From Cryptomeria japonica (Eukaryota > Streptophyta > Pinopsida > Cupressales > Cupressaceae), in NCBI RefSeq assembly GCF_030272615.1, contig NC_081412.1, forward strand, positions 101,978,796 to 102,042,795: a stretch of DNA of 64,000 bases, given 5' to 3'. The notes below the pieces were generated by a model that searched no databases, was not told where the DNA came from, and saw only the letters and a list, made by a program, of their open reading frames with translations. The first letter of the stretch is position 1. Each line of letters starts with the position of its first letter. Below, piece by piece: positions 33,400 through 44,549 of the stretch. A program made the position numbers and the translations under genes.

Positions 33400-34824
33400 T
33401 GATGCAGAGTCAGGGAACAAACTAGGTAAAAACCTTCTCTCACCCACAACTTCTATGTCCAAAACAAGTTCTTTTCTTTTTTAAGGTGTGAACAACACAC
33501 CTACCAAATACTCAACTCACACAACAATTTGTGTGACCGGATCTATACCAGTTTAGTATATTCTGGTACCGGTATGATGAAAATACTCTACCCTTATGTG
33601 AATGGCAGACAATCTTCCAGTACTGGTTTGATGGAAACCTATTGGATTTTTTCTATTGGTGGTCCAACCAAAACAAAAAAATCATAAGATTTGGCTATCA
33701 AATGTGTTAGGGAATACTTGTCTCACAACTATCCTATTGTTTGGTAGCCCTACCGATTGAGTTCTCCAGACACAACTTAACAAAATTTCAAAGGACAAGA
33801 CAAACTAAAGGTAGATTCAAATACCCTTTATCTAGTTACACAAATCCCCAAAGGCTTAGACTCTAACCATAAGTTGAAAGGTTTGTACCCTTACTGTCCT
33901 TCTGGACCTAATTAAGCCAATTAGGCCTAATTTATAAAGTAAGTACCCCTTGTATTAGTCTCCCTACTAAACCAACACTTTTTCAAGGTGGGGTAAGGTG
34001 TCAAATCACCAAATCCAATGTTTCAATACTTGATCCCATCTTCTTTATCTTCTGCAAGTGATTTCTCCTTCTACAGTTCAGACGATCACATAGTGATGCC
34101 CGCCTAGGGTCAATTCAATCTCTCCGGGATTGGAGCCTCCCTACAAACCAACACCAAAATATTATGATACAATGGACCTTATAACATTTTCCCACAAGTT
34201 GTTTGGTCCTCTAATGAAAATTTTAGATTAAGGGCATCTTTACAGTGAAACCCTAGGTGTTGGCAGGGTTTGTGACTAGTCTGGTTGGATTTGGATGGAT
34301 GCCTACAACTTGATTGTTAAACAACCTCAAAATTGATTCAAATGAAAGGTAAGAGACTTACCTAGCATATCTAATTGGTTTTAGACATCCACCAATCTGT
34401 ACTGATTAGAAATGAACAGCAAAAATGCAGAATTTCAAAAAACTCCAAGTATATTGTATTGCTCCAAACTCCAAAACATCATCAAATTTCATCAACTTCA
34501 ACAACTACGCCAACAAAAACCTAGAATCGATCCAACTAGGATTAATATAGCCTCCCTAATGGTTTCCAACCACTTTTCAAATTTTGGAACCGTCGGAGGA
34601 TTAGTTATCCCTTTTTACAACATTTTGCAATGACAACAAAAGTTGTCAACTTGCACTTTTCAAATTTGGCAACTCCAAGGTGTATTCGACCTATTCCAAG
34701 GATTGGTCTGACATTTCTAAGACTAATATTTATTTTCCTGACTCGTTCCTAGACTCCTACTGACCCACATGGCCATTTATCCATGGTGGCATATAAAATG
34801 CAACCATGACAATGCCTTACATCA
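33400..34824 (-). repeat. 3' LTR of the chromovirus
   Basis: On the - strand from TGATGTAAGG (34824, tentative) to CTCTGCATCA (33400). The end is proven by the insertion junction; the start rests on matching TGATG/CATCA ends. The last 255 bases are repeated in inverse orientation at 51282-51536. Confidence 0.65.
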
Positions 34825-34902
34825 ATTGGGTCTTATTGACTCAGAAAACTATCAACCTATTACAGATGATCATTTTCACCCCATGGGTGATATCAAGTTC
34901 TT

Positions 34903-35121
34903 TTAGACTTCATTTGTGTCTTTGGGTGCTCTTGCACCATACTCCCTAAGTGATTGAATCTCAAGTCTACTTGAGATGATTTCCTGCATTGTAGTCACAT
35001 GTTTCTTCATCTGGTCTGCATCCATCCATACTGCATCTGCCTCGAGGAGTCCTTGCCACTTGACAAGGTATTGTTTGTAGACCTTATTCCTAGTTTTCTT
35101 CACAATCTTAGTGTCCAATAT
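34903..35121 (-). pseudogene. Chromodomain at integrase C-terminus
   Basis: DTKIVKKTRNKVYKQYLVKWQGL followed by EADAVWMDADQMKKH in a 71-residue frame ending at a stop at 34903. The YLVKWQG and W-x-D features are those of chromodomains fused to chromovirus integrases, which bind modified histones and steer insertion to heterochromatin. The upstream codons continue at 46765 on the other side of Copia B. Confidence 0.85.
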
Positions 35122-35586
35122 TGTGAGATTTTGCCAAGATCAATAGCTCAATGAAAAGTACAATAAAGAGACAAAATAGATGATAGGAATAAACTGTATT
35201 CTATCAAGATGAAAATACTGATCAACTGGGTCATCAACCAATCAATACATTTAATGAATATGAACCTACTTATATAGGCAAGGCTATATGGATATGTGAG
35301 CATACAAACATGACATGTGGCTTAATGAGAAACAAGGGTAGGTAGGAAATAGGTGTGGTAGGTAGGAGAAACAATATAATATTCCACATGAGGTGGATCA
35401 CCCACCGAATGTGGAATGTAACAACAAGATCACACCATAAAAGGTGGAAATTCTCCTACAAACACTATCCCAATGTGGCACAAACACCCAAGTCTCTCAT
35501 ACCCAAACTACTATGATATGCATGTACCTATGTAAACTTAGGTAAGGTGTAATAATATCCAAGATGAATAATTAATTACACCAACA
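35122..35586 (-). repeat. 3' LTR of Copia B
   Basis: 465 bases, + strand reading tgtgagattttgcc to attacaccaaca. It matches the other LTR except for the foldback insertion there. Confidence 0.92.
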
Positions 35587-35598
35587 CCCCCCCTTAAG
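35587..35598 (-). other. Polypurine tract of Copia B
   Basis: - strand CTTAAGGGGGGG next to the LTR start. Confidence 0.8.
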
Positions 35599-35656
35599 TA
35601 CAACTTAGGGGAATGCACTTCAGTCTATAATGCAACTAAGCAAAGAAATATGCATC

Positions 35657-36750
35657 CTAGATACTAGGCCATGTTAGGTACCCATGTACAAATGAAAATG
35701 CATTCAAACCAATGCAATCTCTCATAAAGAAGGGAAAGAGAGAAAAACCCAATGGGAAAAACCCCTCCCCCAAAAGAGGGATGAAAGCTATATACAAAGA
35801 ACTCTCAAAGAAGTATGAGAAGGACAAAACCCCATGTGAGAAAAAAGTCCCATATGAGAGAAGAAGAGAAGCCAGGTAGCCCCCCCTCAATGTATAATCT
35901 ACACCAAAGGTAGAAACTTGAAGATGAATGAAGAAACTACTCCACAAACATTGAACAACGTTCCTACCCTTAGGAAGAAACAAAACCAAAGGTGTATCCA
36001 TGAAATCTCCCCAATCATGAAGGGAAGATGTAGGAAAAAACTCATGATGAATGGAGTCTCTGAAAAACTGCTCAAGTGTCCCCATGTTGATGCTGAAAGT
36101 TACCCCCTCCAAAGGTGGTGAACTGTTCCACACTGCTGAAAAAGGAACTCCAAGACCTAGTGGAGGAGAATGTAAAACAATATCCAAAGACTCACATGTC
36201 TCCTTAAAGCATAAATAGACCTCCTCCAACTGATGTACAAAAGTATCCACAATCATGTCAACCTCTAAAGAAGGATCATGTAGAGAATGCACAAGAGGGT
36301 CAGAGTGTTCACTCGTAACAATCAAAGAAGGATCATCTTCATCAAAGAGAAGATGAATGTCATCAATGATGTCTCCCAAATCTGCAATGTAGGACTCCAC
36401 AAACAAACCTGCAATGTTTGTCAAGTAGGCATCCCAATCAACTAAAGCTAGAAGACATGGAATATCCTGATGCACTGAATCACAAGAAGGCAAAACTGTC
36501 ACACTAGCTGCATCATCAGGTGCAATAGGTGATGTGATATCAATAGGAGGAGATGAAATCCAAGGCTCAAGAACAGGGTCACATGTGAGAATCCCCAAGT
36601 TCAAGTACCCAAAGTTCTCCTTAAAATCAGAATCATCAACATAGGAAGAATCAACCTCATCAATAGGACCAAAATGTGAAAAGGAGAAAAGGGGTATAAT
36701 CGAGATGCATGATCAACCACCCCAGTCACAATGATATCTCTAGTCTCCAA
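35657..36750 (-). pseudogene. Long open frame in place of pol in Copia B
   Basis: The pre-integrase motif TRDIIVTGVVDHASRLYPF (36745-36690) runs, after a small frame slip, into SHFGPIDEVDSSYVDDSDF and then an uninterrupted frame to 35657 (315 residues from the ATG at 36604). The middle is acidic (DLGDIIDDIHLLFDEDDP), the last 100 residues are hydrophobic and Phe-rich (LSFSYFFESSLYIAFIPLL). No RT, integrase or RNase H motif is present. I do not recognise it. The strand is pyrimidine-rich, which lowers stop-codon frequency, so openness alone is weak evidence of coding. Confidence 0.45.
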
Positions 36751-37569
36751 TGTTGGTATATGGACACTCCAATGAGACATTGTATGTGATTGAAGGTTTT
36801 GTCATTGATGGCAGCCTTGCAAACCTATGGCACTAGCAAGACATCATACCGACAAGTATTACACAGGCAAGATAGTGCACCGGCATCAACAAGGACCCCA
36901 GCATCAACAAGGACACCGGCACCGACATCGGCATAGAAGAAAAGATGTATACCGGCACAGAGGCCGACAGGATTTTTGTTATGTAATATTTTGTTTATTA
37001 TTGTAAGCCGACTTGGAAAATTGTAAAATGACTCTTATATATAAAGGAGATCATTATAGACATTTGTATAAGTGATGTAAGAAGCGTAAAGGAAAATATT
37101 AGGCAGACCTAATGTACGAATTATAGATCAAGGGTATATGTAAAGAATAGAGCAAGAACCAGTACTGAATCTGGCATTGAAGATGCTATTATGAAGCAGT
37201 ACAAGTCATTGGATTAATATAATCCTTATTGTAAGTCAGTGTGACTTCCCATTGAGCAGTAAGCTCTAGGCAGTTGGCCTTCCTGCATGTGCAGGCCCCT
37301 ATTGTAAGTAATATTCTCTTATTGGCCAGTGAGTGAATATTGTGGGTCACAAATCCCACCGAGGTTTTTCCCACATCGGGTTTCCTCGTTAAACATCTTG
37401 TGTTATGGTGTACTTTTCATGTGGATATTCTTGATTCTGTTTATTGCATTATTTCTTACATACTGGTACACTGTTATATTATGTTCTACATGTTTCAACT
37501 TAAGAAATTCTTATTACCAGTTAGATACTGATTCACTCCCCCCTCTCAGTATCTGTGGGAACCCTAACA
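36751..37569 (+). repeat. 5' LTR of N1
   Basis: TGTTGGTATATGG to gggaaccctaaca, 819 bases. TATA-like tatatataaag at 37037-37047. U5 ends cactcccccctctcagtatctg. Differs from the 3' LTR by roughly 50-60 substitutions by eye, nearly all transitions, plus a few indels. Confidence 0.93.
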
Positions 37570-37571
37570 AT

Positions 37572-37584
37572 TGGTATCAGAGCC
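37572..37584 (+). other. Primer binding site of N1
   Basis: tggtatcagagcc, complementary to the initiator tRNA-Met 3' end, two bases after the LTR. Confidence 0.92.
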
Positions 37585-37640
37585 TGGTCCTCTACTTTCA
37601 AAAGTCTAATAGCTTGAGGAAGATCTTGACACCAGTAAAG

Positions 37641-38799
37641 ATGGAAAATCTGATTAAGCAACTTGAAGGAGCTCTTACAGACTATGATGCAGAGAAATTG
37701 AAAAATATCAAATTAGAAGATGATTTGAGAGCTTCTCAGGATATCATTCAGGCACTTCAAGAAAATTTTGTTGTTGCAAGAAATAAGAGAAGAGAACTTT
37801 GTGAAAAATTGCAAAATGAGAATGATGAAAAGGAATCACTCAATGACATGATAAGCAAGTTGAAACAAGAGATCATGACAACAAAAAGTGAAATGCAGGA
37901 GATGACTATGAGATTTTATAAAGAGATTGAGGACAAGAAGAAGAATGAAGAAGAATTGACTAGAAGACTAAGTGATGCAGTAAATGAGAACACAAGACTT
38001 AGCTATGAAAATGACATGTTGAAGACAGATCTGATGCATTCTCAAAATGACTCAAATGAACTAATGAGACAAAAAGAAATCTTGGAAAGGGAACTAGAAA
38101 CTACAAATCAACACAAAGAAAAATTCAAGAAAAGCTCAGAGGAACTTGGTTCCTTGCTAAAGAATCAAAAACCTAAAGGTGACACTTCTGGAATTGGCTT
38201 TGAAGTTGGTGAAAGCTCCGGCACTGCAAATACTCAGGATCACAGCAAACTGGTAAGACAACCTAATGCTTATAAATTCAATGGAAGATGCTTTAACTGT
38301 AATAAGTATGGTCATAGAGAAAATGAATGTAGATCTAGGAATTATCAGAATATCAATACACCCACCGGTCAATGTTCAAAATGCAACAAAGTTGGTCATA
38401 ACTCTGAAAACTGCAGAATGAATGTGAGATGTTATGTTTGTGGAAGATTTGGACACTTATCAAATCAATGAAAAACACAAACCGGCATAGGTTATGGGAA
38501 AGCTATTCAGAAGAATAATGTAACTTGTTATGCATGTAACAAAATTGGGCATATTGCTAAATTTTGTAGAAATAAAGGAACACCGGTAGACAACAAAAGT
38601 GCTAGCTTGAAAGGTAAAGAAAAGGTTGAAGAGGTTAAGCAAGAATTCTCAAAGCAATAGATTAGAAAAGCTGATCTAAATATTGGGAATACTTCTCCAC
38701 CGGTAGAACCAACAAATGCTTCACTGGTAGGATAGAGTGATGCTTCACCAGGAGGACAGAGTAGTACTCCACCAGTAGGAAGTTCTTCATCTAATTGAA
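37641..38799 (+). pseudogene. N1 ORF1: coiled-coil protein with CCHC knuckles
   Basis: I choose the ATG at 37641, the first in frame after the primer site; the open frame extends upstream only through the LTR. Residues 1-180 are strongly heptad-like and charged (LEGALTDYDAEKLKNIKLEDD, SKLKQEIMTTKSEMQEM, RQKEILERELETTNQHKEK). Then come four knuckles: CFNCNKYGHRENEC, CSKCNKVGHNSENC, CYVCGRFGHLSNQ (last Cys replaced by a TGA at 38469-38471) and CYACNKIGHIAKFC. Stops also near 38658, 38732 and 38797. Knuckles bind nucleic acid in Gag proteins. The UBN2-type capsid region found in Copia A and B gag is absent. N2 has the same layout at 53734-54869. Confidence 0.75.
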
Positions 38800-38954
38800 G
38801 AAAATTTCCTTGAGGGTTTGGCAATCAAATGACACATATGCTAATTATTCCCTCGGTTAGAGATAAGAAGTTGAAAATTACTTATTACCGGCAGACAATG
38901 TTAAGTGAATACTTAACCGGCATGCAATTAATGTGGTAGATGGCGAAAAGACAT

Positions 38955-38962
38955 TATAAAAA
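38955..38962 (+). promoter_or_regulatory. TATA-like sequence before N1 ORF2
   Basis: tataaaaa within gacattataaaaataagg, 140 bases upstream of the ORF2 ATG. N2 has cataaaagg at a similar place (55041-55049), followed in both by tcatttc-containing DNA. May be an internal promoter; unproven. Confidence 0.4.
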
Positions 38963-39100
38963 TAAGGTTTTGGCTCTATTTCATTTCATCATGATTTCAA
39001 ATTTTCAGAAAGCACGAAGATTCCAAGCTAAGGCATTTCGAGAAAGAAGCAAGCACACTCCAAGCAATCATCCATCCAAGGCAGTAAAAGGTATTTAATC

Positions 39101-42100
39101 ATGGCATCCACCTCTGCAATTGAATACATAGCAAACCCTACTATTGTTGAAGTAATCAAAAGACCTAGGCCCGTATTTCAGTTAGTCCCCGAGATAGCAA
39201 AGAAGGATGATACCTTAGGTGCATTTTCTCAAATCCCTAAAGGAGTTGTATATGCTGAAGACCCGAGAATGTACATCCACTACAATATTGAAGAGTTAGG
39301 AGATGAGGAAATCAAAACCATGTATAAAAATGTAATATGTAATGATATCGGCAATGTTAAAGATGAACACAAGGTTATTGAAACCCTACGATTCACAGAA
39401 ATCCTTAGCATTCCTAAATTCCCTAAGGATGTGATTAGGATAGTGTTAAGTAGAGTTCATGGAGAATTTTTCTGGCTAGATGCAATCCATAAAGTTGTGA
39501 AAGCTTTCATAGGGTTACTGACCACCGGTAAGAGACCAGATAAAACCAAGAAGGTTCCAAATGACCTAGTTACAAAACTAACTAGTGCAACATTCGATAA
39601 GAGATCTCTAAGGGTTAATGTGTAAAAGATATCAATGTGAGATTCATAAGTATGATATTAGGTTACAAAGCCACTCATGCCAACAGACTTAACTTAGTTT
39701 CAAGTTTATGCATTAAGAGTGCTTATGATATGGTAACAGACAATGCAAAAATTGACATCTCTGAATGGTTAAAGGATGAATTAATAGACAACCTTGGAAA
39801 GATAAAGAAGGATAAGAAAGGAACTTTTAGATTTGGAAATTTGTTAGTATGTCTAATGCTACACATAACAAAATAGGTTCTCAATATAAGTTATAAAGAA
39901 CTTGGATATGACATACCGGTAGGAAAATAATTAACTAAACTGTTCAATACCACGGGTAAGAACAAGGAGAACAATATTCATGACTTTTTCCAAGCATTGA
40001 AAACCAAAATGAAGCAAAGAATAAGGTTATCTCAGAAAATAGTAGACAAATACAAAGATGACATATGCTTTGTTATTAAGAAAGATGAAATCTGGATGGA
40101 AGCGGTCATCCCAAGGACAATTTGGGTAACCGAGATGGGCTATGAGACAGATGATCACATAGTTGAAACTTATGCTAAAGCACTTCTAGAAGCCCCCAAT
40201 GAACCCAAGGAAGAAGTATTTGGTAGTGTTGAGACTATAGAAAGCCAAATACAATCAAAGAAAAGAGTAAAGAAGGTTGAGGCATTTGTAAGGAAAGGAT
40301 CCAGGCAAGCAAAGGCCATTAAGGAAGATGTACTAAAGAAAACCGGCATAACAGAAGATGAGTTGGTAGCTCCACAACCTGAAGCTCATCTATCACTGGT
40401 AGGTACTTCTTCGGAAGGTGACATGCCAGCAACTTTTAAAAGAGTTGTTAGAAAAAGAGATCCCTCACCGGCAACCACTCCTTCACCTAGAAGGACAAGG
40501 CAAAAAGATCCTCACCGGCAACCACTCCTTCACCTAGAAGGACAAGGCAAAAACAACAAGCAGTGAGATCTTCAGTTAGAAAGGTCACACCCAAGAAGAA
40601 GCTGACACAAAAGAAAAAGAAAAGGACAAATAGTGACCTGACACCTCTAGATATACTGTTAAATGAAATCACAGAGGAAGGAAAACTGAAAAACATAGGA
40701 AAAATTTATGACACTCTATCTGCTGATGAGAAAGAGCAAGTTGAGGAAAGTGTGATACTGCATATGGACATGTACAAGAAATTTTTAATGGAAGTAGCAA
40801 ATGAAATTCCTGATGATTTGTACAAAAGACTTGAGGCCAAAAGACAAGCAGTGATAGAATTAGATAAGAAAATAAAAATAGAGAAACTACTTGTTGTATA
40901 TCCAGTAAACTCTCCCAAGGAAACTGATGATTTGATTGCTCAGGCAAACCAGTCAGTATTCTCTACTGCACACCGGCATATTTCACTGATGGCAGGAAGA
41001 GTTACTGAAGTAACAGAGGAAACAAAAGATGGTTGGGATATATTCCTGGTTGACAAGGAAAAACAAGAAGAATACAGGAAACCTGAGCCTATAAAGGTAT
41101 ATCAAAAGGATAGGGACAAGGGGAAAGGCAAAGTTGGTGGACCACCAAGCATAAAAGTTAAAGACAACCTACCCTCACCTGTGAAAATTATAACTACTGA
41201 AGATCAACTAGCAGCAAAAAGTATGGATGTAGAAGATAGCAATCCTAATTCTGAAGTCCTATATACTATAAATGTTGATACCCAAAAGATCAACATAATA
41301 GTTGATAAAGATACAACTAATAAGTCAGATATGGCTAAAGAGCCTCCGGTAGCAGGGGAAACAGAGAAACTGGTAGAGGACACAGAGAAAAAGGCAGAGA
41401 TTGAGGCACAGACAAAGACAACACAACATACAGAGAAACCAACAGAGCTAAAGGCTCCAGAATAGGTTCATAAGGAAACAGTGCCACCGGTAAGTAGTGA
41501 AGTGGGAAAACCAGTGCTAAAAGAAATGCAGACACAAATTGACCTGTCAGAGGTCAATACAAGCATGGTTACTTCCACCAGTACTCAGACTATTGGATCA
41601 TCATCAACATTTAAGTCAACAAATGTGACTGAGGTACTACTTGACTCCATTAAGAAAATAACTGACTACAGTTCACAGGCTTATAAAGCAATAGATGATT
41701 CTATACCAATTTTGAAGGTAATAGCTCCAAACTGTAACATAGATAATAAAGATTCTTTAGGATAATTGGATACATTGTGTAAATATATTTCTGAAAACAT
41801 TGAGAAAATAAAGGAAGAATCAGTAAAGGATAAGGTAGAGAAAGAGAAACAGAAATTCTTTGATGAGGAAATAAAGAAGTGCAACAGAGATTTTGACACA
41901 CTTCTACCGGAACTATGTAGTTTGTTGAAAGAATACAAAAATTTGTATAAAGATACATGTAAAAAAAACTTTCTGACTATAGATATTGACAAGAAAATAA
42001 GCAAGGCATAGGATGAGATAAACAAACTTGCAGACAATTTTGTCAACTCACCGAATTCATTATCAATTTTTGAAGAGAAGATAGAAAATTTTGAGGAAGA

Positions 42101-42259
42101 ATTACTCAAACTGGAAAGAGAGAAAGAGAGAATAATAACAAAACATTGGTAGAGCATTTGCAGCATCTCACCGGTACAGTCAAAAGAATTGAGACAACAA
42201 TAAAAGATAGTAAGAAATTTATGGATAGTTTAAATTTAATTTTGGGAGATCTTTTTTAG
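39101..42259 (+). pseudogene. N1 ORF2: long protein of unknown function
   Basis: Starts MASTSAIEYIANPTIVEV and proceeds through frames 39101-39625, 39637-39876, 39997-40566, 40563-41465, 41481-41765 and 41766-42011, with stops or slips at each junction; about 1000 residues in all. The N-terminal third is globular and conserved with N2 (RVHGEFFWLD against RVHGDFIWLD; DELIDNLGKIKKDKKGTFRFGN against the same region in N2). The middle is basic and Ser/Pro-rich (KRVVRKRDPSPATTPSP, KKKLTQKKKKRT). A second helical block (TPLDILLNEITEEGKLKNI, DLYKRLEAKRQAVIE) and an acidic Lys/Glu tail follow. No retroelement enzyme motif is visible. It may be a captured host gene or an element-specific protein; I do not know its role. 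Confidence 0.7.
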
Positions 42260-42476
42260 ATAATAACTACCAAGCTATAGGGTTGAGGACATGGATAGAT
42301 GAAACTACAAACTCTACTGACATCTTGAAAACCATAGGGGGAGTAGTGGGATGAGAAAGTTCAAAACATAGGAATCATATGCTCAGGGGGAGCTCTCACA
42401 TTTTTGGTAAATATTTTTGGACTACACATTTTTGGATACTTTTTTGAAATTTTTGATGAGTGTTGCCATCAATGCC
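42260..42476 (+). other. 3' non-coding region of N1
   Basis: Contains two agggggag motifs (about 42338 and 42387) and the left arm of the PPT-spanning inverted repeat at 42462-42474. Confidence 0.6.
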
Positions 42477-42553
42477 AAAGGGGGAGATTGTTGGCATATG
42501 GACACTCCAATGAGACATCATATGTGATTGAAGGTTTTTTCATTGATGGCAAC
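42462..42553 (+). promoter_or_regulatory. 13-bp inverted repeat spanning PPT and U3 start (N1)
   Basis: GTTGCCATCAATG at 42462-42474 and its exact complement CATTGATGGCAAC at 42541-42553 enclose the polypurine tract (42477-42488) and the first 52 bases of the 3' LTR. The genomic RNA could fold so that the PPT lies in the loop. N2 has the same arrangement. Confidence 0.8.
42477..42488 (+). other. Polypurine tract of N1
   Basis: aaagggggagat directly before TGTTGGCATATGG. Confidence 0.9.
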
Positions 42554-43281
42554 CTTGCAAACCTATGGCACCAACAAGACATCATACCGGCAAGTATTAC
42601 ACAGGCAAGATAGTACACCAGAATCAACAAGGACACCAGTACCGGCACAGAAGAAAAGATGTATACCAGCACAGAGGCTGCGGGATTTTTGTTATGTAAT
42701 ATTTTGTTTATTATTGTAAGCTGAATTGGCAAATTGTAAAATGACTCTTATATATAAAGGAGATCATTATAGACATTTGTATAAGTGATGTAAGAAGCAT
42801 AAAGGAAAATATTAGGTAGACCTTATGTGCGAATTATAGGTCAAGGGTATATGTAAAGAATAGAGCAAGAACTGATACTAAATCTGGCATTGAAGATGCT
42901 ACTATAAAGTAGTACAAGTCATTGGATTAATATAATCCTTATTGTAAGTCAGTGTGACTTCCCATTGAGCAGTGAGCTCTAGGCAGTTGGCCTTCCTGTA
43001 TGTGCAGGCCCCTATTGTAAGTAATATTCTCTTATTGGCCAGTGAGTGAATATTGTGGGTCACAAATCCCACTGAGGTTTTTCCCACACTAGGTTTCCTC
43101 ATTAAACATCTTGTGTTATGGTGTACTTTTCATGTGGATATTCTTGATTCTGTTTATTGCATTATTTCTTGCATACCGGTACATTGTTATATTATGTTCT
43201 GCATGTTTCAACTTAAGAAATTCTTATTACTGGTTAGATATTGATTCACTCCCCCTCTTAGTATCTATGGGAACCCTAACA
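42489..43281 (+). repeat. 3' LTR of N1
   Basis: 793 bases, TGTTGGCATATGG to gggaaccctaaca. Lacks a short segment present in the 5' LTR at about 36879-36902 (a repeated atcaacaaggacac unit). Confidence 0.93.
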
Positions 43282-43990
43282 TCCAAGTCTCTAATTATAA
43301 CTGAATCAGGTGTGAACTCTACAGTTTTCCTCGTTGCCCCATGTGTGATTTGATAGATGGAAATAAGATTGTTTGTCAAATGGGGTACACACAACACATC
43401 ATTGAAGGAGTTATCCTCAATGGCAATATATCCTTTTCCAATTACATCCATGTATGTATGATTTCCCATGAAAATCTGTGGCATGTGGCAAGGCTCAAAT
43501 GAAGAGAAAATAGACTGTGAAGATGCCATATGATGAGAAGCCCCTGAATCTAGAAGCCATCTCCCTGAATCATGAGTTGTAGTAGCACAAAAAGCTTTTC
43601 CCTTTCCTTTATCTGCCCCAAAAGAGTGATCCTTTCCTTTATCCTTTTCCTTGGAAGAAGAAGCTAATGTAGACATTCTAGAAGGTAGGTTGATTTTTTT
43701 CTTCTCAAGAAGATGCTTCAACTCATCAATATCCTTCTTGTAACAATGTGTTTCATCATGTCCTAACTTCTTGAAATATGCATAAAAAGGATTGTCCTTA
43801 TATGATTTCCTCTTAGGTGAGTCACCTTGTTGTGCAAAGGAGGATTGTGCTCCATCTTGTTTAGGCTTAGGTTGCTTTTGTTTCTTCTCTTTTCCTTGAT
43901 TTCTTCGATTCCCTTTATTAGCCACCAAAGCTTGTGACTTTGAAGATTTGGGAATCCCCATCTTAGTCAACTTAGATTGCTCAAGTATCA
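43282..43990 (-). pseudogene. Copia B gag tail, protease and pre-integrase start
   Basis: On the - strand from about 43990: a Lys/Gln-rich gag tail (KGNRRNQGKEKKQKQPKPKQ), a ruined knuckle (FYAYFKKLGHDETHC, first two Cys lost), then the protease RWLLDSGASHHMASSQ with its D-S-G intact, GNHTYMDVIGKGYI, VLCVPHLTNNLISIYQ, and VEFTPDSVIIRDLD, where N1 interrupts it. It resumes at 36750. One open frame of 254 residues spans most of it. The enzyme would process the element's own polyprotein. Confidence 0.85.
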
Positions 43991-44549
43991 CATCTTTGTG
44001 AATGCATCAAATGAGGGAGAAGTGTATGAGGAACCTTGAGCTAACCTATGGGTGTGAAAGCTGGATACAAAGGTTGCATACTCTAAAGGAAGCTTGTCCA
44101 ACAAGTTATAAACCAATTGAGAATCCTTTTTGTCAATTCCACAATCCTTTAGCTTTGCTCTTAGCTCAATTGCTTTTGTGACAATCTTGGATTGTATCAA
44201 AATCCTTGGGATCCAATGTTGTGAGTTCACTATCAAGCTTGTATCCCTTAATCTCATCAACTTGACCATACAATTTCTCATAAATATCCCAAGCCTCTTT
44301 GATTGTAGTACACTTATCAATGTAAAAGATGAGGTCATTTGATACATACTTTCTAAGAGTTCCAAGTACCATAGCATTCCTAGTGAGCCATTCAATTTGA
44401 GCATTAGGATCATCCTTAGGATCAAGTGGTGTTGTTATAGTTCCATTTACATAATGAATGAGTCTTGTTTCTATTAGTTTACTCCATGCCTTAATCTTCC
44501 GTGATGCATAATTATGTGGAGTTAAAAGTGGAAATTTAGGAGATCCCAT
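43990..44549 (-). pseudogene. Copia B gag
   Basis: Best start is the ATG at 44549 (MGSPKFPLLTPHNYASRKIKAW), a typical Copia gag opening. The UBN2-type body follows: NAQIEWLTRNAMVLGTLRKY, TTIKEAWDIYEKLYGQVDE, then after a frame slip near 44170 IELRAKLKDCGIDKKDSQLVYNLLDKLPLEYATFVSSF. Frame slips near 44170 and 43990. The Gag particle would package element RNA. Confidence 0.85.

Larger units (their letters stand above)
36751..43281 (+). mobile_element. Non-autonomous LTR element N1 with two ORFs
   Basis: Complete element of 6531 bases: 5' LTR 36751-37569, iMet primer site, ORF1 (coiled coil and CCHC knuckles), ORF2 (long, unrecognised), polypurine tract, 3' LTR 42489-43281, and a perfect TSD tccaa (36746-36750 and 43282-43286). 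No protease, integrase, RT or RNase H motif in any frame I read. LTR ends, primer site and polypurine tract match the Copia elements here, so it was probably mobilised by one of them. N2 (52741-59293) is a second, diverged member. Confidence 0.9.

Noticed and set aside
35657-36604. Envelope-like protein in Copia B
   Set aside because: The hydrophobic C-terminus is spread out and Phe-rich without a clear signal peptide or single membrane anchor, and the frame begins inside the pre-integrase domain.
37329-37640. Upstream ATG extending N1 ORF1 into the LTR
   Set aside because: The LTR and primer site end at 37584, so the extra 104 residues are LTR sequence; the ATG at 37641 is preferred.
41681-42166. 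- strand ORF opposite N1 ORF2
   Set aside because: Antisense shadow of a Lys/Glu-rich coding region, giving Phe/Ser-rich sequence with no conserved counterpart in N2.
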